Of a stretch of DNA of 64,000 nucleotides, positions 53,684 through 62,370 are shown in pieces; the stretch's first letter is position 1, and every line of letters starts with the position of its first letter. The notes under the pieces are model-generated. The model worked only from the letters and a program-made list of their open reading frames with translations. It searched no databases and had not been told where the DNA came from. The stretch is from Niastella vici (GTDB lineage: Bacteria; Bacteroidota; Bacteroidia; Chitinophagales; Chitinophagaceae): the NCBI RefSeq assembly GCF_002077945.1, contig NZ_LVYD01000042.1, positions 248,001 through 312,000 on the forward strand, read 5' to 3'. Both the position numbers and the translations under genes were made by a program.

Positions 53684-53719
53684 TATTAAGCTATATTGTC
53701 GTATTTATTAAGCTATATT
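53684..53719 (-). promoter_or_regulatory. Two direct repeats spaced 22 bp upstream of GH2 (candidate AraC-type operator)
   Basis: TATTAAGCTATATT occurs at 53684-53697 and 53706-53719 (plus-strand reading). In the sense of the GH2 gene it reads AATATAGCTTAATA. Similar sequences lie before the SusC gene (59111-59125) and before the AraC gene (37006-37020). Tandem half-sites about two helical turns apart are typical of AraC-family operators. Confidence 0.45.
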
Positions 53720-54402
53720 TACTTGGTTCCATACTCAACAACCTTGTCAATCACATGAATGGGCCCGTTGTCGCTTAAAATGCCTGCAGTACGGGTGGCA
53801 GTTGAACGAACCGAATTGGTAAAGTCATTGATGGTAAACTTTGAGTTACGGTCGTTAACCACTCTAAATAACATGATACTGCGGGGATTGGCGGCGTCGG
53901 CCCCTTCGGGCAACAATGATTTTACTTCTACATTATCAGGCGTCACATTATCAAAACTATATTCCCCGTTCACTATTAAATACAACAACCAGTTCTTCAC
54001 CTGTTGTTTTGAATAATCAGACCATTTGGTACCGGCCGCACTGCCAATTTTATACCGGCCAAAATAAGAATCGGTCGGATTGCCGCTTCTGTATACCGCA
54101 TCGTTGTGCATGAAAATAAAGGTCCTTCCGGTTTGCAGGTATTCGTTTGAATCAATGCCCGAATAAACAATGGCATCGTACATTCGTTTGAAGACCGTAT
54201 CGGTTGGGTCGTTTACACTGCGGTCTTTTAAATACTGCCAGGCAGTTTTATTTATATGCGGATCAATGGTACTGGTGGTATGGTCAACATCTTCCTGTAA
54301 TCTTAACCCGGCTACTTTTTTACAGGCCGGCAGGCTCACCACCAGCAAAGCGATCACTACTGCACTATATATAATTCGTTGTTTCATTATTACTGTTTTC
54401 AT
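53719..54402 (-). CDS. Fasciclin-like lipoprotein linked to SusCD
   Basis: 227 residues from the ATG at 54402; the frame extends to 54498, but that part overlaps SusD and lacks a signal. Lipoprotein signal MKTVIMKQRIIYSAVVIALLVV... with lipobox SLPAC. The mature part resembles a FAS1 (fasciclin) domain: TAWQYLKDRS, RTFIFMHNDAVY, LLYLIVNGEYSFDN and the closing GPIHVIDKVVEYG. FAS1 lipoproteins after SusCD occur in several Bacteroidota loci and are thought to bind glycan or the SusCD complex on the surface. Exact role unknown. Confidence 0.75.
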   Translation of the reverse strand: MKTVIMKQRIIYSAVVIALLVVSLPACKKVAGLRLQEDVDHTTSTIDPHINKTAWQYLKDRSVNDPTDTVFKRMYDAIVYSGIDSNEYLQTGRTFIFMHNDAVYRSGNPTDSYFGRYKIGSAAGTKWSDYSKQQVKNWLLYLIVNGEYSFDNVTPDNVEVKSLLPEGADAANPRSIMLFRVVNDRNSKFTINDFTNSVRSTATRTAGILSDNGPIHVIDKVVEYGTK

Positions 54403-54412
54403 ATCGCAAGTT

Positions 54413-55864
54413 TTATTCTGAGTAAGGTTCGTTTTGATCGAGCAGGGGGTTTCTTGTGAGGGCGTCTCTTGAGATCGGCCACAGGAGTTTACGGGCATCA
54501 GTAAAACCGGTTTGACTGATGTTCAGTAATTTCTGGCGATACTTTACCAGGGGATCCATCACGGTGAGTGCACGCCCGGTCCTTACCAGGTCGAACCAGC
54601 GTTTGCCTTCAGCAAACAACTCCAGTTGCCGCTCATCGAGTATCGCTTTTTCTACGTCATTGTCTGTAGGATAATCAGTAGCAACAAGCGGAGTGGTTTT
54701 GCGCAGGTTACGGATCTTGTTAATAATGGTGAATACGGGTGTTTTATCGGCTTGTGTTTTGTTCAATGCTTCGGCGCGCAACAGCAAAATATCAGCTATG
54801 CGATATAAAGTAAGCTTGGCTTCGTTCTGTGCGTTGATCGGATAAAGAACTTTGCCGGTAGTGGCATCGAGCGGATAAAATTTACCGATCTGTATAATGC
54901 GTGTGCCCGCATTCGCCAACGCAGTATCGTAGGTAACAGAACGGCGAATATCGTTCTTGTTACTTTCGAAACGCAGGTATACCGAACTATCTATATAATA
55001 GTTAGAGGTATTACCACCTGAGCCGATCTTCGAGATGCCATTTCCGCCATCTGTTAAATAACTCCATTGCAGGCTCCAGATAGTTTCCTTGGTACTTGCC
55101 GGATCGAGGAAGATCCTTTTCCAGTCGGCAGAAGTGCCGGCCGATACATCATATTTGTATGAAAGGCTGATGAGTTTCTGAGAAGCATCCAATGCTTTGA
55201 CATAATCTTTCTTCCACATATATACTTCTGTTTGCATGGCCAGTATACCGGCCACATTCACCTCCCAAACAGTAGTGCTTGATTTATCGACCAGGTTGTA
55301 GGCCGTATTGAGGTCGGGAATAATTACGTTATCCAAAATAGAATCAACCGAGTTGCGGGTGGTTTTCGGATCTGCATTGATATCTTCATAGGGCTCAAGT
55401 GTAACCGGTAATTTACCCCATACCCTGATGCCATAAAAATACATGTATGCCCTTACGCCATATGCCTGTGCCAGGTAATTATTACGGGCAACGGCACTCA
55501 GCGCACTGATGTTTGGCAGGTATTTAATGGCCAGGTTCGCGCGTGCGATGGTATAATATAAATTGTTCCAGTTGGCGGCGCCGGTGAGTGAGTTCAATCC
55601 ATTCAATGTGACGTTGATCTGGTTCTCACCCGTTCCCCCATACGTAAAGTTGTCAGAGCGCGCATCACCCCAATCGGTATAATTTCCACTAAGGGTTTTT
55701 TGAACCCCATCGTATATGGCTGCCACGCCCAGTTTGGCGTCATCGGCAGTTTTCCAGAATTTTTCCTGCGATAATTGGGAAATAGGTTGTTGATCCAAAA
55801 ATTTCTTACATCCTGTTACTGCAAACAGGCACAGTATACTTATATAATAAATTGATTTTTTCAT
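54413..55864 (-). CDS. susD: SusD/RagB-family nutrient-binding lipoprotein
   Basis: 483 residues from the ATG at 55864, lipobox VTGCKK. SusD features: FLDQQPISQLSQEKFWKTADDA at the N-terminus, tetratricopeptide-like helices (AYGVRAYMYFYGIRVWGKLPV), and the C-terminal block LYRIADILLLRAEALNKTQ ... DERQLELFAEGKRWFDLVRTG (in parts). Surface-exposed partner that closes over the SusC transporter and binds the glycan. Ends 11 bp before the FAS1 gene start. Confidence 0.92.
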   Translation of the reverse strand: MKKSIYYISILCLFAVTGCKKFLDQQPISQLSQEKFWKTADDAKLGVAAIYDGVQKTLSGNYTDWGDARSDNFTYGGTGENQINVTLNGLNSLTGAANWNNLYYTIARANLAIKYLPNISALSAVARNNYLAQAYGVRAYMYFYGIRVWGKLPVTLEPYEDINADPKTTRNSVDSILDNVIIPDLNTAYNLVDKSSTTVWEVNVAGILAMQTEVYMWKKDYVKALDASQKLISLSYKYDVSAGTSADWKRIFLDPASTKETIWSLQWSYLTDGGNGISKIGSGGNTSNYYIDSSVYLRFESNKNDIRRSVTYDTALANAGTRIIQIGKFYPLDATTGKVLYPINAQNEAKLTLYRIADILLLRAEALNKTQADKTPVFTIINKIRNLRKTTPLVATDYPTDNDVEKAILDERQLELFAEGKRWFDLVRTGRALTVMDPLVKYRQKLLNISQTGFTDARKLLWPISRDALTRNPLLDQNEPYSE

Positions 55865-55874
55865 TGTTGGCATT

Positions 55875-58800
55875 TTAAAAGTTCAAATTAATACCTGCAC
55901 CCACTTCTCTTTTTCTCGGATAGCGGCCATTATCCTGACCCATCTGCAAGGGGTTGTTAAAACTAATTTCAGGATCGAACCAGAAGTAATTGGTCCAGGT
56001 AAGCAGGTTGTTGCCATACAAGTACACAGATGCACCTTTCATTTTAACTTTTGAGGTCAGGTCCCTGGGAAGCGCATAAGTGAGCCGCACATTTCGCAAA
56101 CGGATAAATGAAGCGTCTTCCAGGTACTGACTGCTTAATTCCCGGGCATTACCCATACCATTGTTTTTTGCAACGGCCCATTTGGTAATATCACCCTGGT
56201 GCCACCATGAATCGCGGATGTATTCCGGATCGGGCGTTACATTGGAAGTGGCATTGGTATTTAATTGCTGGCGGCCACGGTCGTAAATCTTTCCACCCCA
56301 GCTAACATAAATATTGAACGACAGGCTAAGGTTCTTATAATTGAGCACGTTTGATAAACCGGCGATCCATTTTGGCTGGGCATTACCCAAAAGAATGCGG
56401 TCTGCATCGTCTATCACACTATCCTTGTTGGTATTCGCCCAAATCATATCACCGCCTTTTAACACATTACCCTGCGTTTTCAATCTGTTCACATTTCCAC
56501 TATACGATTTACCGTTGAGGGTATAGCCCTGGAAAGTGCCGCTGACAAAAACAGGCGTCAATTGTTCCCAGTCATCGGTGTACGCATTACTTTCATCATA
56601 CTGGTAAACCCCAAGGGCTTGCCAGCCAAAGAAATCGCCTACGCGGCTTCCCTCCTGGGTTTTCCATACGCTGCTGGCAATAGGAGTATTGCCATAGAGG
56701 CTCTTTATGATGGCATTGTTGAACGACATGTTATAGATCACATTCCACGAGAATTTGTTGTTGCGAACGGGGTAGGCGCTTACCACAAATTCAAACCCTT
56801 TGTTTTGAATAGAGCCAATGTTCACGTTCACATTATCGTAGCCCGACTCATATGGCAGTGGCGCCTGGTATAATAATTTATCGGTTGTTTTCACATAATA
56901 ATCCGCAGTTATCATCAGGCGATTGCGCAATAACGTAAGATCAATACCAACGTTGAACTGTTTTGCCTGCTCCCAGCTCAATGTGCTATTACCAAAAGTG
57001 GAGGAAGGCGCTACACCCGACACCCCATTGTAGTAATAAGAACCGAATACATATTGGCGGGTGGCATCATATTCACCAATGCGGTCATTACCGGTTACCC
57101 CATAGCTTGCCCGCAACTTACCATCATCAAGAATATGAGCTATCGGGTTCATAAATGGTTCTTCAGAGAAACGCCAGCCTATAGAAGCCGAAGGGAAAAA
57201 ACCCCAGCGGTTGTCTTTACCAAACTTCGAAGAAGCATCGGCCCTGAAATTACTGTTGAACAGGTATTTTCCTTTATAAGCGTACCCCAACCGGGCAAAC
57301 GCTGAGGTTGAAGTAAACCGTTTTTCGTCTGTAGTAGGCAGTGGATTGTACACCTGCGGCGCATTGAGGGTGGTTACCGATTCTGTGGCAAAATTGGTTC
57401 CATCAATTTCAGCGCCCCGCTGAAACTGGCGATCGGCACTTACACCCAGTACGCCGGTCAATGCATGCACACCACCCAGGGTTTTATTGTAGTTAAGGTA
57501 AGCCTGCGTCATCCAGTACGTTTTGAAATCAGTTTCATCACTGCCGCTGTTGTCGTTGCCGGTATTGCTTAACAGCTTTGGCTCAAACGTAAGATGGTGG
57601 GTATAATTCACGCTCACATTGGCATCTACCGTGAATTTTAATGAAGGCAGGAAGTAATAACTAATATAATTATAGAAGTTGGCATCCAGGATCTGGTACT
57701 CATTTTTACGAAGCAAGGCCTCAGCTACCGGGTTTTTCCTTCCGCCCAGGTTACCAGCCAATGTTCCATCTGGCAAATAAACCCGAAAGTTCGGTGGCCG
57801 TTGAATGGCCTGGTTCAGCGTATTGCCTTCATTGATCCGGTTCTCGGTTTGATAGGAGAACTGTATCCTGTTACCATAGGTGAGTTTATCGGTTGCTTTA
57901 TAATCAACGTTAAACCGGCCACGCAGAATATTTGCCCAGCTGTTCAGGATAATGCCTTCATCTTTCAAATAACCGAGGCTACCGTAATAATTCAAATTCT
58001 TCGATCCACCGCCAAGGCTCAGGTCTACCTGTTGGCGGAAGGCAGTGCGCGTAAGCAGGTCCTGCATGTCGTTATCGGCATTGAACGATGGGTTCAATGA
58101 GTCGGTATTTACAGCACCGGTACCGCCCCGCTTCAATTCAAGCAGGCGGCGTTCTTCTGCATTGGCCTGTGGAATTTTGTGCGATAACTTACTCATGCTG
58201 GTGAGGTAGCGCAAATCGAGCGTAGGCCGGCCTTCGCGTCCTTTTTTGGTAGTGATGATCACTACCCCGTTGGCCGAACGAGAACCATAAATAGCGGCAG
58301 AAGCGGCATCTTTCAGGATCTCAATTGACTCAATGTCGCCGGGGTTTATACCGTCGATACTTACGCCCTGGGCGCCATCAACAATATACAGGGGGTCAAC
58401 ACCGCCCTGAAAAGTACCAATACCACGAATACGTACCGAGCTTCCGGCACCGGGGCGGCCCGATTCCTGGGCAATTTGAAGACCCGGCGCCTGTCCCTGC
58501 ATGGCATCGAGCACATCGATCGCCTGGCGCTCTTCAATTTGTTTTGAAGAAACAGAAGAAATGGCTCCGGTAACGTCTTTCTTCCGTTGCGTACCGTAAC
58601 CAATTACGATCACTTCATCCATAGAAGTGTTAGCGGGTGATAATGCAACAGTAAATTCGGTTTGGGAACCTACTGTTATTTCCTTGGTGGTAAAACCAAC
58701 CGAAGAAAATACAATAACAGATTTAGGGCCAGGCACCATGAGGCTGAATTGGCCTCCGGTATTTGTGTGTGTTCCTATCGTACTTCCTTTAATGCTTACA

Positions 58801-58970
58801 GTTACGGACCCCAACGGTTTGCCATTGGCATCATTTACCGTTCCGCGAACGGTAGTGCCCTGGGCAACCGCAGTTACCGTGTGTAAACAACCAAGAAGAA
58901 TCAGGAGAAGAACAAATACCTGGCGTGGTGGGGCAAATAGGTGCCGTGAAGAAATAAATTTCTTTTCCAT
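55875..58970 (-). CDS. susC: SusC/RagA-family TonB-dependent outer-membrane transporter
   Basis: 1031 residues. Signal peptide to about 37, an N-terminal carboxypeptidase-regulatory-like domain (VRGTVNDANGKPLGSVTVSIKG, about 42-63; 80-residue beta domain), TonB box region DEVIVIGYGTQRKKDVTG (about 117-134), plug domain (to about 240, including SVRIRGIGTFQGGVDPLYIVDG) and a 22-stranded barrel ending in the aromatic terminus VGAGINLNF. Imports oligosaccharides into the periplasm with SusD. First gene of the PUL; nine bp before SusD. No HTCS, ECF sigma or anti-sigma gene adjoins it, and the N-terminal signalling extension is absent. Confidence 0.95.
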   Translation of the reverse strand: MEKKFISSRHLFAPPRQVFVLLLILLGCLHTVTAVAQGTTVRGTVNDANGKPLGSVTVSIKGSTIGTHTNTGGQFSLMVPGPKSVIVFSSVGFTTKEITVGSQTEFTVALSPANTSMDEVIVIGYGTQRKKDVTGAISSVSSKQIEERQAIDVLDAMQGQAPGLQIAQESGRPGAGSSVRIRGIGTFQGGVDPLYIVDGAQGVSIDGINPGDIESIEILKDAASAAIYGSRSANGVVIITTKKGREGRPTLDLRYLTSMSKLSHKIPQANAEERRLLELKRGGTGAVNTDSLNPSFNADNDMQDLLTRTAFRQQVDLSLGGGSKNLNYYGSLGYLKDEGIILNSWANILRGRFNVDYKATDKLTYGNRIQFSYQTENRINEGNTLNQAIQRPPNFRVYLPDGTLAGNLGGRKNPVAEALLRKNEYQILDANFYNYISYYFLPSLKFTVDANVSVNYTHHLTFEPKLLSNTGNDNSGSDETDFKTYWMTQAYLNYNKTLGGVHALTGVLGVSADRQFQRGAEIDGTNFATESVTTLNAPQVYNPLPTTDEKRFTSTSAFARLGYAYKGKYLFNSNFRADASSKFGKDNRWGFFPSASIGWRFSEEPFMNPIAHILDDGKLRASYGVTGNDRIGEYDATRQYVFGSYYYNGVSGVAPSSTFGNSTLSWEQAKQFNVGIDLTLLRNRLMITADYYVKTTDKLLYQAPLPYESGYDNVNVNIGSIQNKGFEFVVSAYPVRNNKFSWNVIYNMSFNNAIIKSLYGNTPIASSVWKTQEGSRVGDFFGWQALGVYQYDESNAYTDDWEQLTPVFVSGTFQGYTLNGKSYSGNVNRLKTQGNVLKGGDMIWANTNKDSVIDDADRILLGNAQPKWIAGLSNVLNYKNLSLSFNIYVSWGGKIYDRGRQQLNTNATSNVTPDPEYIRDSWWHQGDITKWAVAKNNGMGNARELSSQYLEDASFIRLRNVRLTYALPRDLTSKVKMKGASVYLYGNNLLTWTNYFWFDPEISFNNPLQMGQDNGRYPRKREVGAGINLNF

Positions 58971-58993
58971 ACAGCAGTTAGTTTTTTACAAGC

Positions 58994-59016
58994 CATACAA
59001 CAATTAAAGTTGTATG
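58994..59016 (-). promoter_or_regulatory. Perfect hairpin in the SusC 5' region
   Basis: CATACAAC (58994-59001) and GTTGTATG (59009-59016) form an 8-bp perfect stem with a 7-nt loop, 24 bp before the SusC ATG. It could be an RNA hairpin near the start of translation or a protein-binding palindrome. Confidence 0.4.
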
Positions 59017-59318
59017 AACATGTCTCTAGAGTTAATAATAAGTGTTGGTCAGTAGCTAATGCAAGTACGTTACATTTTTGCTAAGTCTATTTTGCTTAAT
59101 TGCCATTGTAATAAGCTATTTTACCATATGAGATATCCACATAACTATTTATAAAACAATACCAATGAAGCAATTTTATTTTATGAAAATGTGTCATGCA
59201 CTGTACTGAAAACTGGTAGGGGTTTCCCTTATTTAACTATGTTTTTCTGATAGTTGCAGCGCCGTTTTGCGGGCTGTGCCAGGCACAGTTTTTTCAGGGA
59301 TACAGAAAAATACCCATT
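59017..59318. promoter_or_regulatory. Divergent control region SusC / acidic protein
   Basis: No gene. ATAAGCTATTTTACC (59111-59125) and the related CTAAGTCTATTTTGC (59081-59095), 30 bp apart, match the GTAAAWATAGCTTAA-type motif in reverse; they may be half-sites of the AraC-type regulator. I found no clear TAnnTTTG element toward SusC. The remainder up to 59318 is AT-rich with nothing I can name. Confidence 0.4.
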
Positions 59319-59912
59319 ATGGCAAAGACAAAAGTTTCTAAAAAAAAGCAGTTGGATGAAGATTTGGAGGATACCACTTCTTTCGACAACACAAATGCAA
59401 AAGATGGGAGCGCCAGCAAAAGAAGAAAAGAAAAACTGGCACAGGATGAATCTTATATAGAAATACCAGACGTTAAAGATATACCCGGTCAGGAAAAAAT
59501 TGTAAATGCAGGCGTACCCGGCGCCATGAGCGATACCACCATTTCATCTGATGATGAAGAAGGCATTCGCGCAGGCAGGGATATTCTGGCAGAAGACGAT
59601 AATGTAGATATTGTAATGGGAACCGAAGCCGATGTTACCAAGGAAGACCTCGATATGCTGGGCGATCGTGATGAGGATATGGACATGAACGAAGATGAGC
59701 TCATAAGAAAAGAAGGCCTCGATGATACCGACTTTGATGGCGATCCATTAAATGAAGCAGCCGTTGATGAAGACAGCACCGGCGATGACCTGGATGTTCC
59801 CGAAGAAGAAAATGATGATCCCAAAAAGGATCTGGACGATGAAGAAAACGATTATTACAGTTTGGGCGGTCCAGACAAGGACGCGCTGAACGAGGGCAGA
59901 AGAGACGAATGA
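59319..59912 (+). CDS. Acidic, low-complexity protein of unknown function
   Basis: 197 residues. A basic N-terminus (MAKTKVSKKKQLDEDLE, lysine-rich to about 45) is followed by a long acidic region (about 65-190), where Asp and Glu dominate (for example DRDEDMDMNEDELI, DDLDVPEEENDDPKKDLDDEEND). No signal peptide, membrane segment or domain I know. Probably unstructured; it might bind cations, DNA- or ribosome-associated proteins, or be a chaperone-like or stress protein. Real coding is supported by a good ATG, the biased amino acid composition continuing over the entire frame and a strong terminator after it. Function not assigned. Confidence 0.65.
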   Translation: MAKTKVSKKKQLDEDLEDTTSFDNTNAKDGSASKRRKEKLAQDESYIEIPDVKDIPGQEKIVNAGVPGAMSDTTISSDDEEGIRAGRDILAEDDNVDIVMGTEADVTKEDLDMLGDRDEDMDMNEDELIRKEGLDDTDFDGDPLNEAAVDEDSTGDDLDVPEEENDDPKKDLDDEENDYYSLGGPDKDALNEGRRDE

Positions 59913-59994
59913 TCCTTCGACGCTTCGACTTCGCTCAGAGCAAGCCCGCTCAGAGCAAGCTCATTCCCGACCCAACTCCGCTCCCGACTTTTTT

Positions 59995-60039
59995 AAAACG
60001 GCAGGCATCCCGATAGAAATCGGGATGACCTGCCGTTTT
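59995..60039 (+). terminator. Strong rho-independent terminator
   Basis: AAAACGGCAGG (59995-60005) pairs with CCTGCCGTTTT (60029-60039); inside, ATCCCGAT (60007-60014) pairs with ATCGGGAT (60019-60026) around AGAA. The stem of 19 bp has a small bulge, and the right arm ends in TTTT. It lies 82 bp after the acidic-protein stop. The ATCCCGAT...ATCGGGAT core is a common repeat-like hairpin. Confidence 0.75.
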
Positions 60040-60164
60040 GTGCTTGCTAATATCATTGAATAAATAGACAACCAGCCAGCCACACTCAATACTCGCGTTG
60101 CCTTCCTTTGTATATTCGGTTCACTGAACCAGTTTATATACATTCAAACGATCACCCGGGTCAT

Positions 60165-62321
60165 ATGCTAAAATATTTGCTATTGCTTATTCCAAATGTC
60201 ATTTCACTGGCTGTGTTGTCTCAATCGCAGGCGCCTATAAACCTTCAAACGAAAAATACCAGTCTGGTATTAACGGTAGGTGGTAATAACCGCCTGTACC
60301 AATCGTACCTGGGCCCACGCCTGGCAGCCCCTGCTGAGGTAGAAAAATTATCCGGTGGCCGCGAGGTGTATTTGACTGCGGGCATGGAGAATCAGTTTGA
60401 ACCCGCCATCAGGCTGGTGCACGAAGATGGCAACCCCTCCCTGGAATTGAAATACGTATCGCACAACACGCAACAGGAAGGTACCACTTCCACTACCCGC
60501 ATTGTTTTAAAAGATTCAGTTTACCCGGTGGAGGTAGTGTTGCAATACAAAGTTTATTTTAATGAAGATGTGATCACCTGCAGCGCCACCATTCAACATC
60601 ATGAAAAAAAACCTGTACGGTTAACCCAATATGCTTCTACCATGTTGCATTTCAGCGCCGACAACTACTGGTTAACCCAGTTTCATGGCGACTGGGCGCG
60701 CGAGGTGAATATGGTGGAAGAAAAATTAACCAATGGCATCAAAAGCATCGAGAGCAAATTGGGTACCCGCGCCAATTTCTATCAAACGCCGGCTTTTTTT
60801 CTTTCCCTGAATAATCCGGCCACAGAAACCAGTGGGGAATTGATTGCAGGCACACTCGCATGGACTGGTAATTTCCAGTTCACTTTTGAAATAGACCAGC
60901 GTAATCAATTACGGGTGCGCCCGGGCATAAACCCGTTTGCATCCGATTACACCCTGCAACCGGGTGAAGTATTCACTACACCGGAATTTACTTTCACTTA
61001 CAGCAACCAGGGAAAGGGACAGGCCAGCCGCAACCTGCATCGCTGGGCGCGTAATTATGCCGTGCTGGATGGTAAAGGACCGCGGCTCACCTTGCTGAAT
61101 AACTGGGAAGCCACGTATTTCAATTTTAACGAAGAAAAGCTGATCGAACTGTTTGATGGCGCCAAACAACTGGGCGTTGACCTCTTTCTGCTGGATGATG
61201 GCTGGTTCGGGAATGCATTTCCCAGAAATGATGATAAAGCCGGCCTTGGCGACTGGCAGGAAAACAAAAGCAAGTTACCCAATGGCATCGGGCGGCTGGT
61301 GCAGGAGGCTGAAAAGAAAGGCATCAAATTCGGTATCTGGCTGGAACCGGAAATGGTAAATCCCAAAAGCGAACTATATCAGAAACACCCCGACTGGATA
61401 TTACGATTACCCAACCGGCCGGAAAACCTCGCGCGCAATCAACTGGTGCTTGACCTTACCAATCCCAAAGTGCAGGATTTTGTTTTTTCGATCGTAGATG
61501 ATATGCTCACTAAAAACCCGGGCGTTGCTTTTATTAAATGGGATTGCAACCGCAGCATGACCAATGCGTATTCTGCTTATCTGAAAGAAAAACAATCGCA
61601 TTTGTTTATTGAATACACCCGTTGTTTGTATAAAGTAATGGAAAGAATTCGCGCCAAATATCCGCACCTTCCAGTTATGTTGTGCTCAGGCGGCGGGGGC
61701 CGCACAGATTATGGCGGGTTAAAATATTTTACTGAATTCTGGCCCAGCGACAATACCGACGGACTGGAACGCATTTTCATTCAATGGGGCTATTCGTATT
61801 TCTTTCCAGCCAATACCATTGCCGCGCATATAACCAGTATGGGCAAGGGCCAGTCGCTCAAATTCAGGACCGATGTGGCCATGAGCGGCAAACTGGGGTA
61901 CGACATTCGCGTAAATGAATTCACGCCCCAGGAACTGCAGTTTAGCCAGGAGGCGGTAAAAACCTATAAACGCATCAGCGATATTATTTGGCTGGGCGAT
62001 CTGTACCGCATCATTTCTCCTTATGAAGAAAACCGGTCGGTAGTGATGTATGTAAATGAAAATAAAAGCAAGGCTATATTATTCAATTATATTTTGAATG
62101 TACGCCGGAAGGATATTTTTACCCGGGTGCAATTGCAGGGGCTCGATCCGAAAAAGAAATACCGCATCAAAGAGATCAACCTGTTTCCCGGCACCAAAGC
62201 AGGCAACCCGGATAATGACAAGGTGTTCACCGGTGATTACCTGATGACGGTTGGTATTAACCTCACGCCGGGTAAAGTGACATCGTTAACAAGTAATGTA
62301 TTTGAAATTACTGAAGAGTAA
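60165..62321 (+). CDS. Alpha-galactosidase, GH36
   Basis: 718 residues from the ATG at 60165 (MLKYLLLLIPNVISLAVLSQ, signal peptide); a TTG at 60108 is possible. N-terminal beta-supersandwich to about 300, then the barrel: LLNNWEATYFNFNE, FLLDDGWFG, FGIWLEPEMVNPKSELYQ, nucleophile in FIKWDCNRSM, CSGGGGRTDYGGLKYFTEFWPSDNTDGLERI with the acid/base aspartate (SDNTD). Typical length for GH36 subgroup I. Removes terminal alpha-galactose, in the periplasm. Transcribed opposite to the main PUL, and followed after 49 bp by the second lyase-family gene. Confidence 0.93.
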   Translation: MLKYLLLLIPNVISLAVLSQSQAPINLQTKNTSLVLTVGGNNRLYQSYLGPRLAAPAEVEKLSGGREVYLTAGMENQFEPAIRLVHEDGNPSLELKYVSHNTQQEGTTSTTRIVLKDSVYPVEVVLQYKVYFNEDVITCSATIQHHEKKPVRLTQYASTMLHFSADNYWLTQFHGDWAREVNMVEEKLTNGIKSIESKLGTRANFYQTPAFFLSLNNPATETSGELIAGTLAWTGNFQFTFEIDQRNQLRVRPGINPFASDYTLQPGEVFTTPEFTFTYSNQGKGQASRNLHRWARNYAVLDGKGPRLTLLNNWEATYFNFNEEKLIELFDGAKQLGVDLFLLDDGWFGNAFPRNDDKAGLGDWQENKSKLPNGIGRLVQEAEKKGIKFGIWLEPEMVNPKSELYQKHPDWILRLPNRPENLARNQLVLDLTNPKVQDFVFSIVDDMLTKNPGVAFIKWDCNRSMTNAYSAYLKEKQSHLFIEYTRCLYKVMERIRAKYPHLPVMLCSGGGGRTDYGGLKYFTEFWPSDNTDGLERIFIQWGYSYFFPANTIAAHITSMGKGQSLKFRTDVAMSGKLGYDIRVNEFTPQELQFSQEAVKTYKRISDIIWLGDLYRIISPYEENRSVVMYVNENKSKAILFNYILNVRRKDIFTRVQLQGLDPKKKYRIKEINLFPGTKAGNPDNDKVFTGDYLMTVGINLTPGKVTSLTSNVFEITEE

Positions 62322-62370
62322 TGTGCAACTAATATCAGGTGGAGTTCATCATTACAATAGAAAAAGCCAT

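Noticed and set aside
59489..59824. Serine-rich minus-strand frame
   Set aside because: Mirror image of the Asp/Glu-rich gene on the plus strand: GAT/GAA codons read backwards give Ser and Phe codons.
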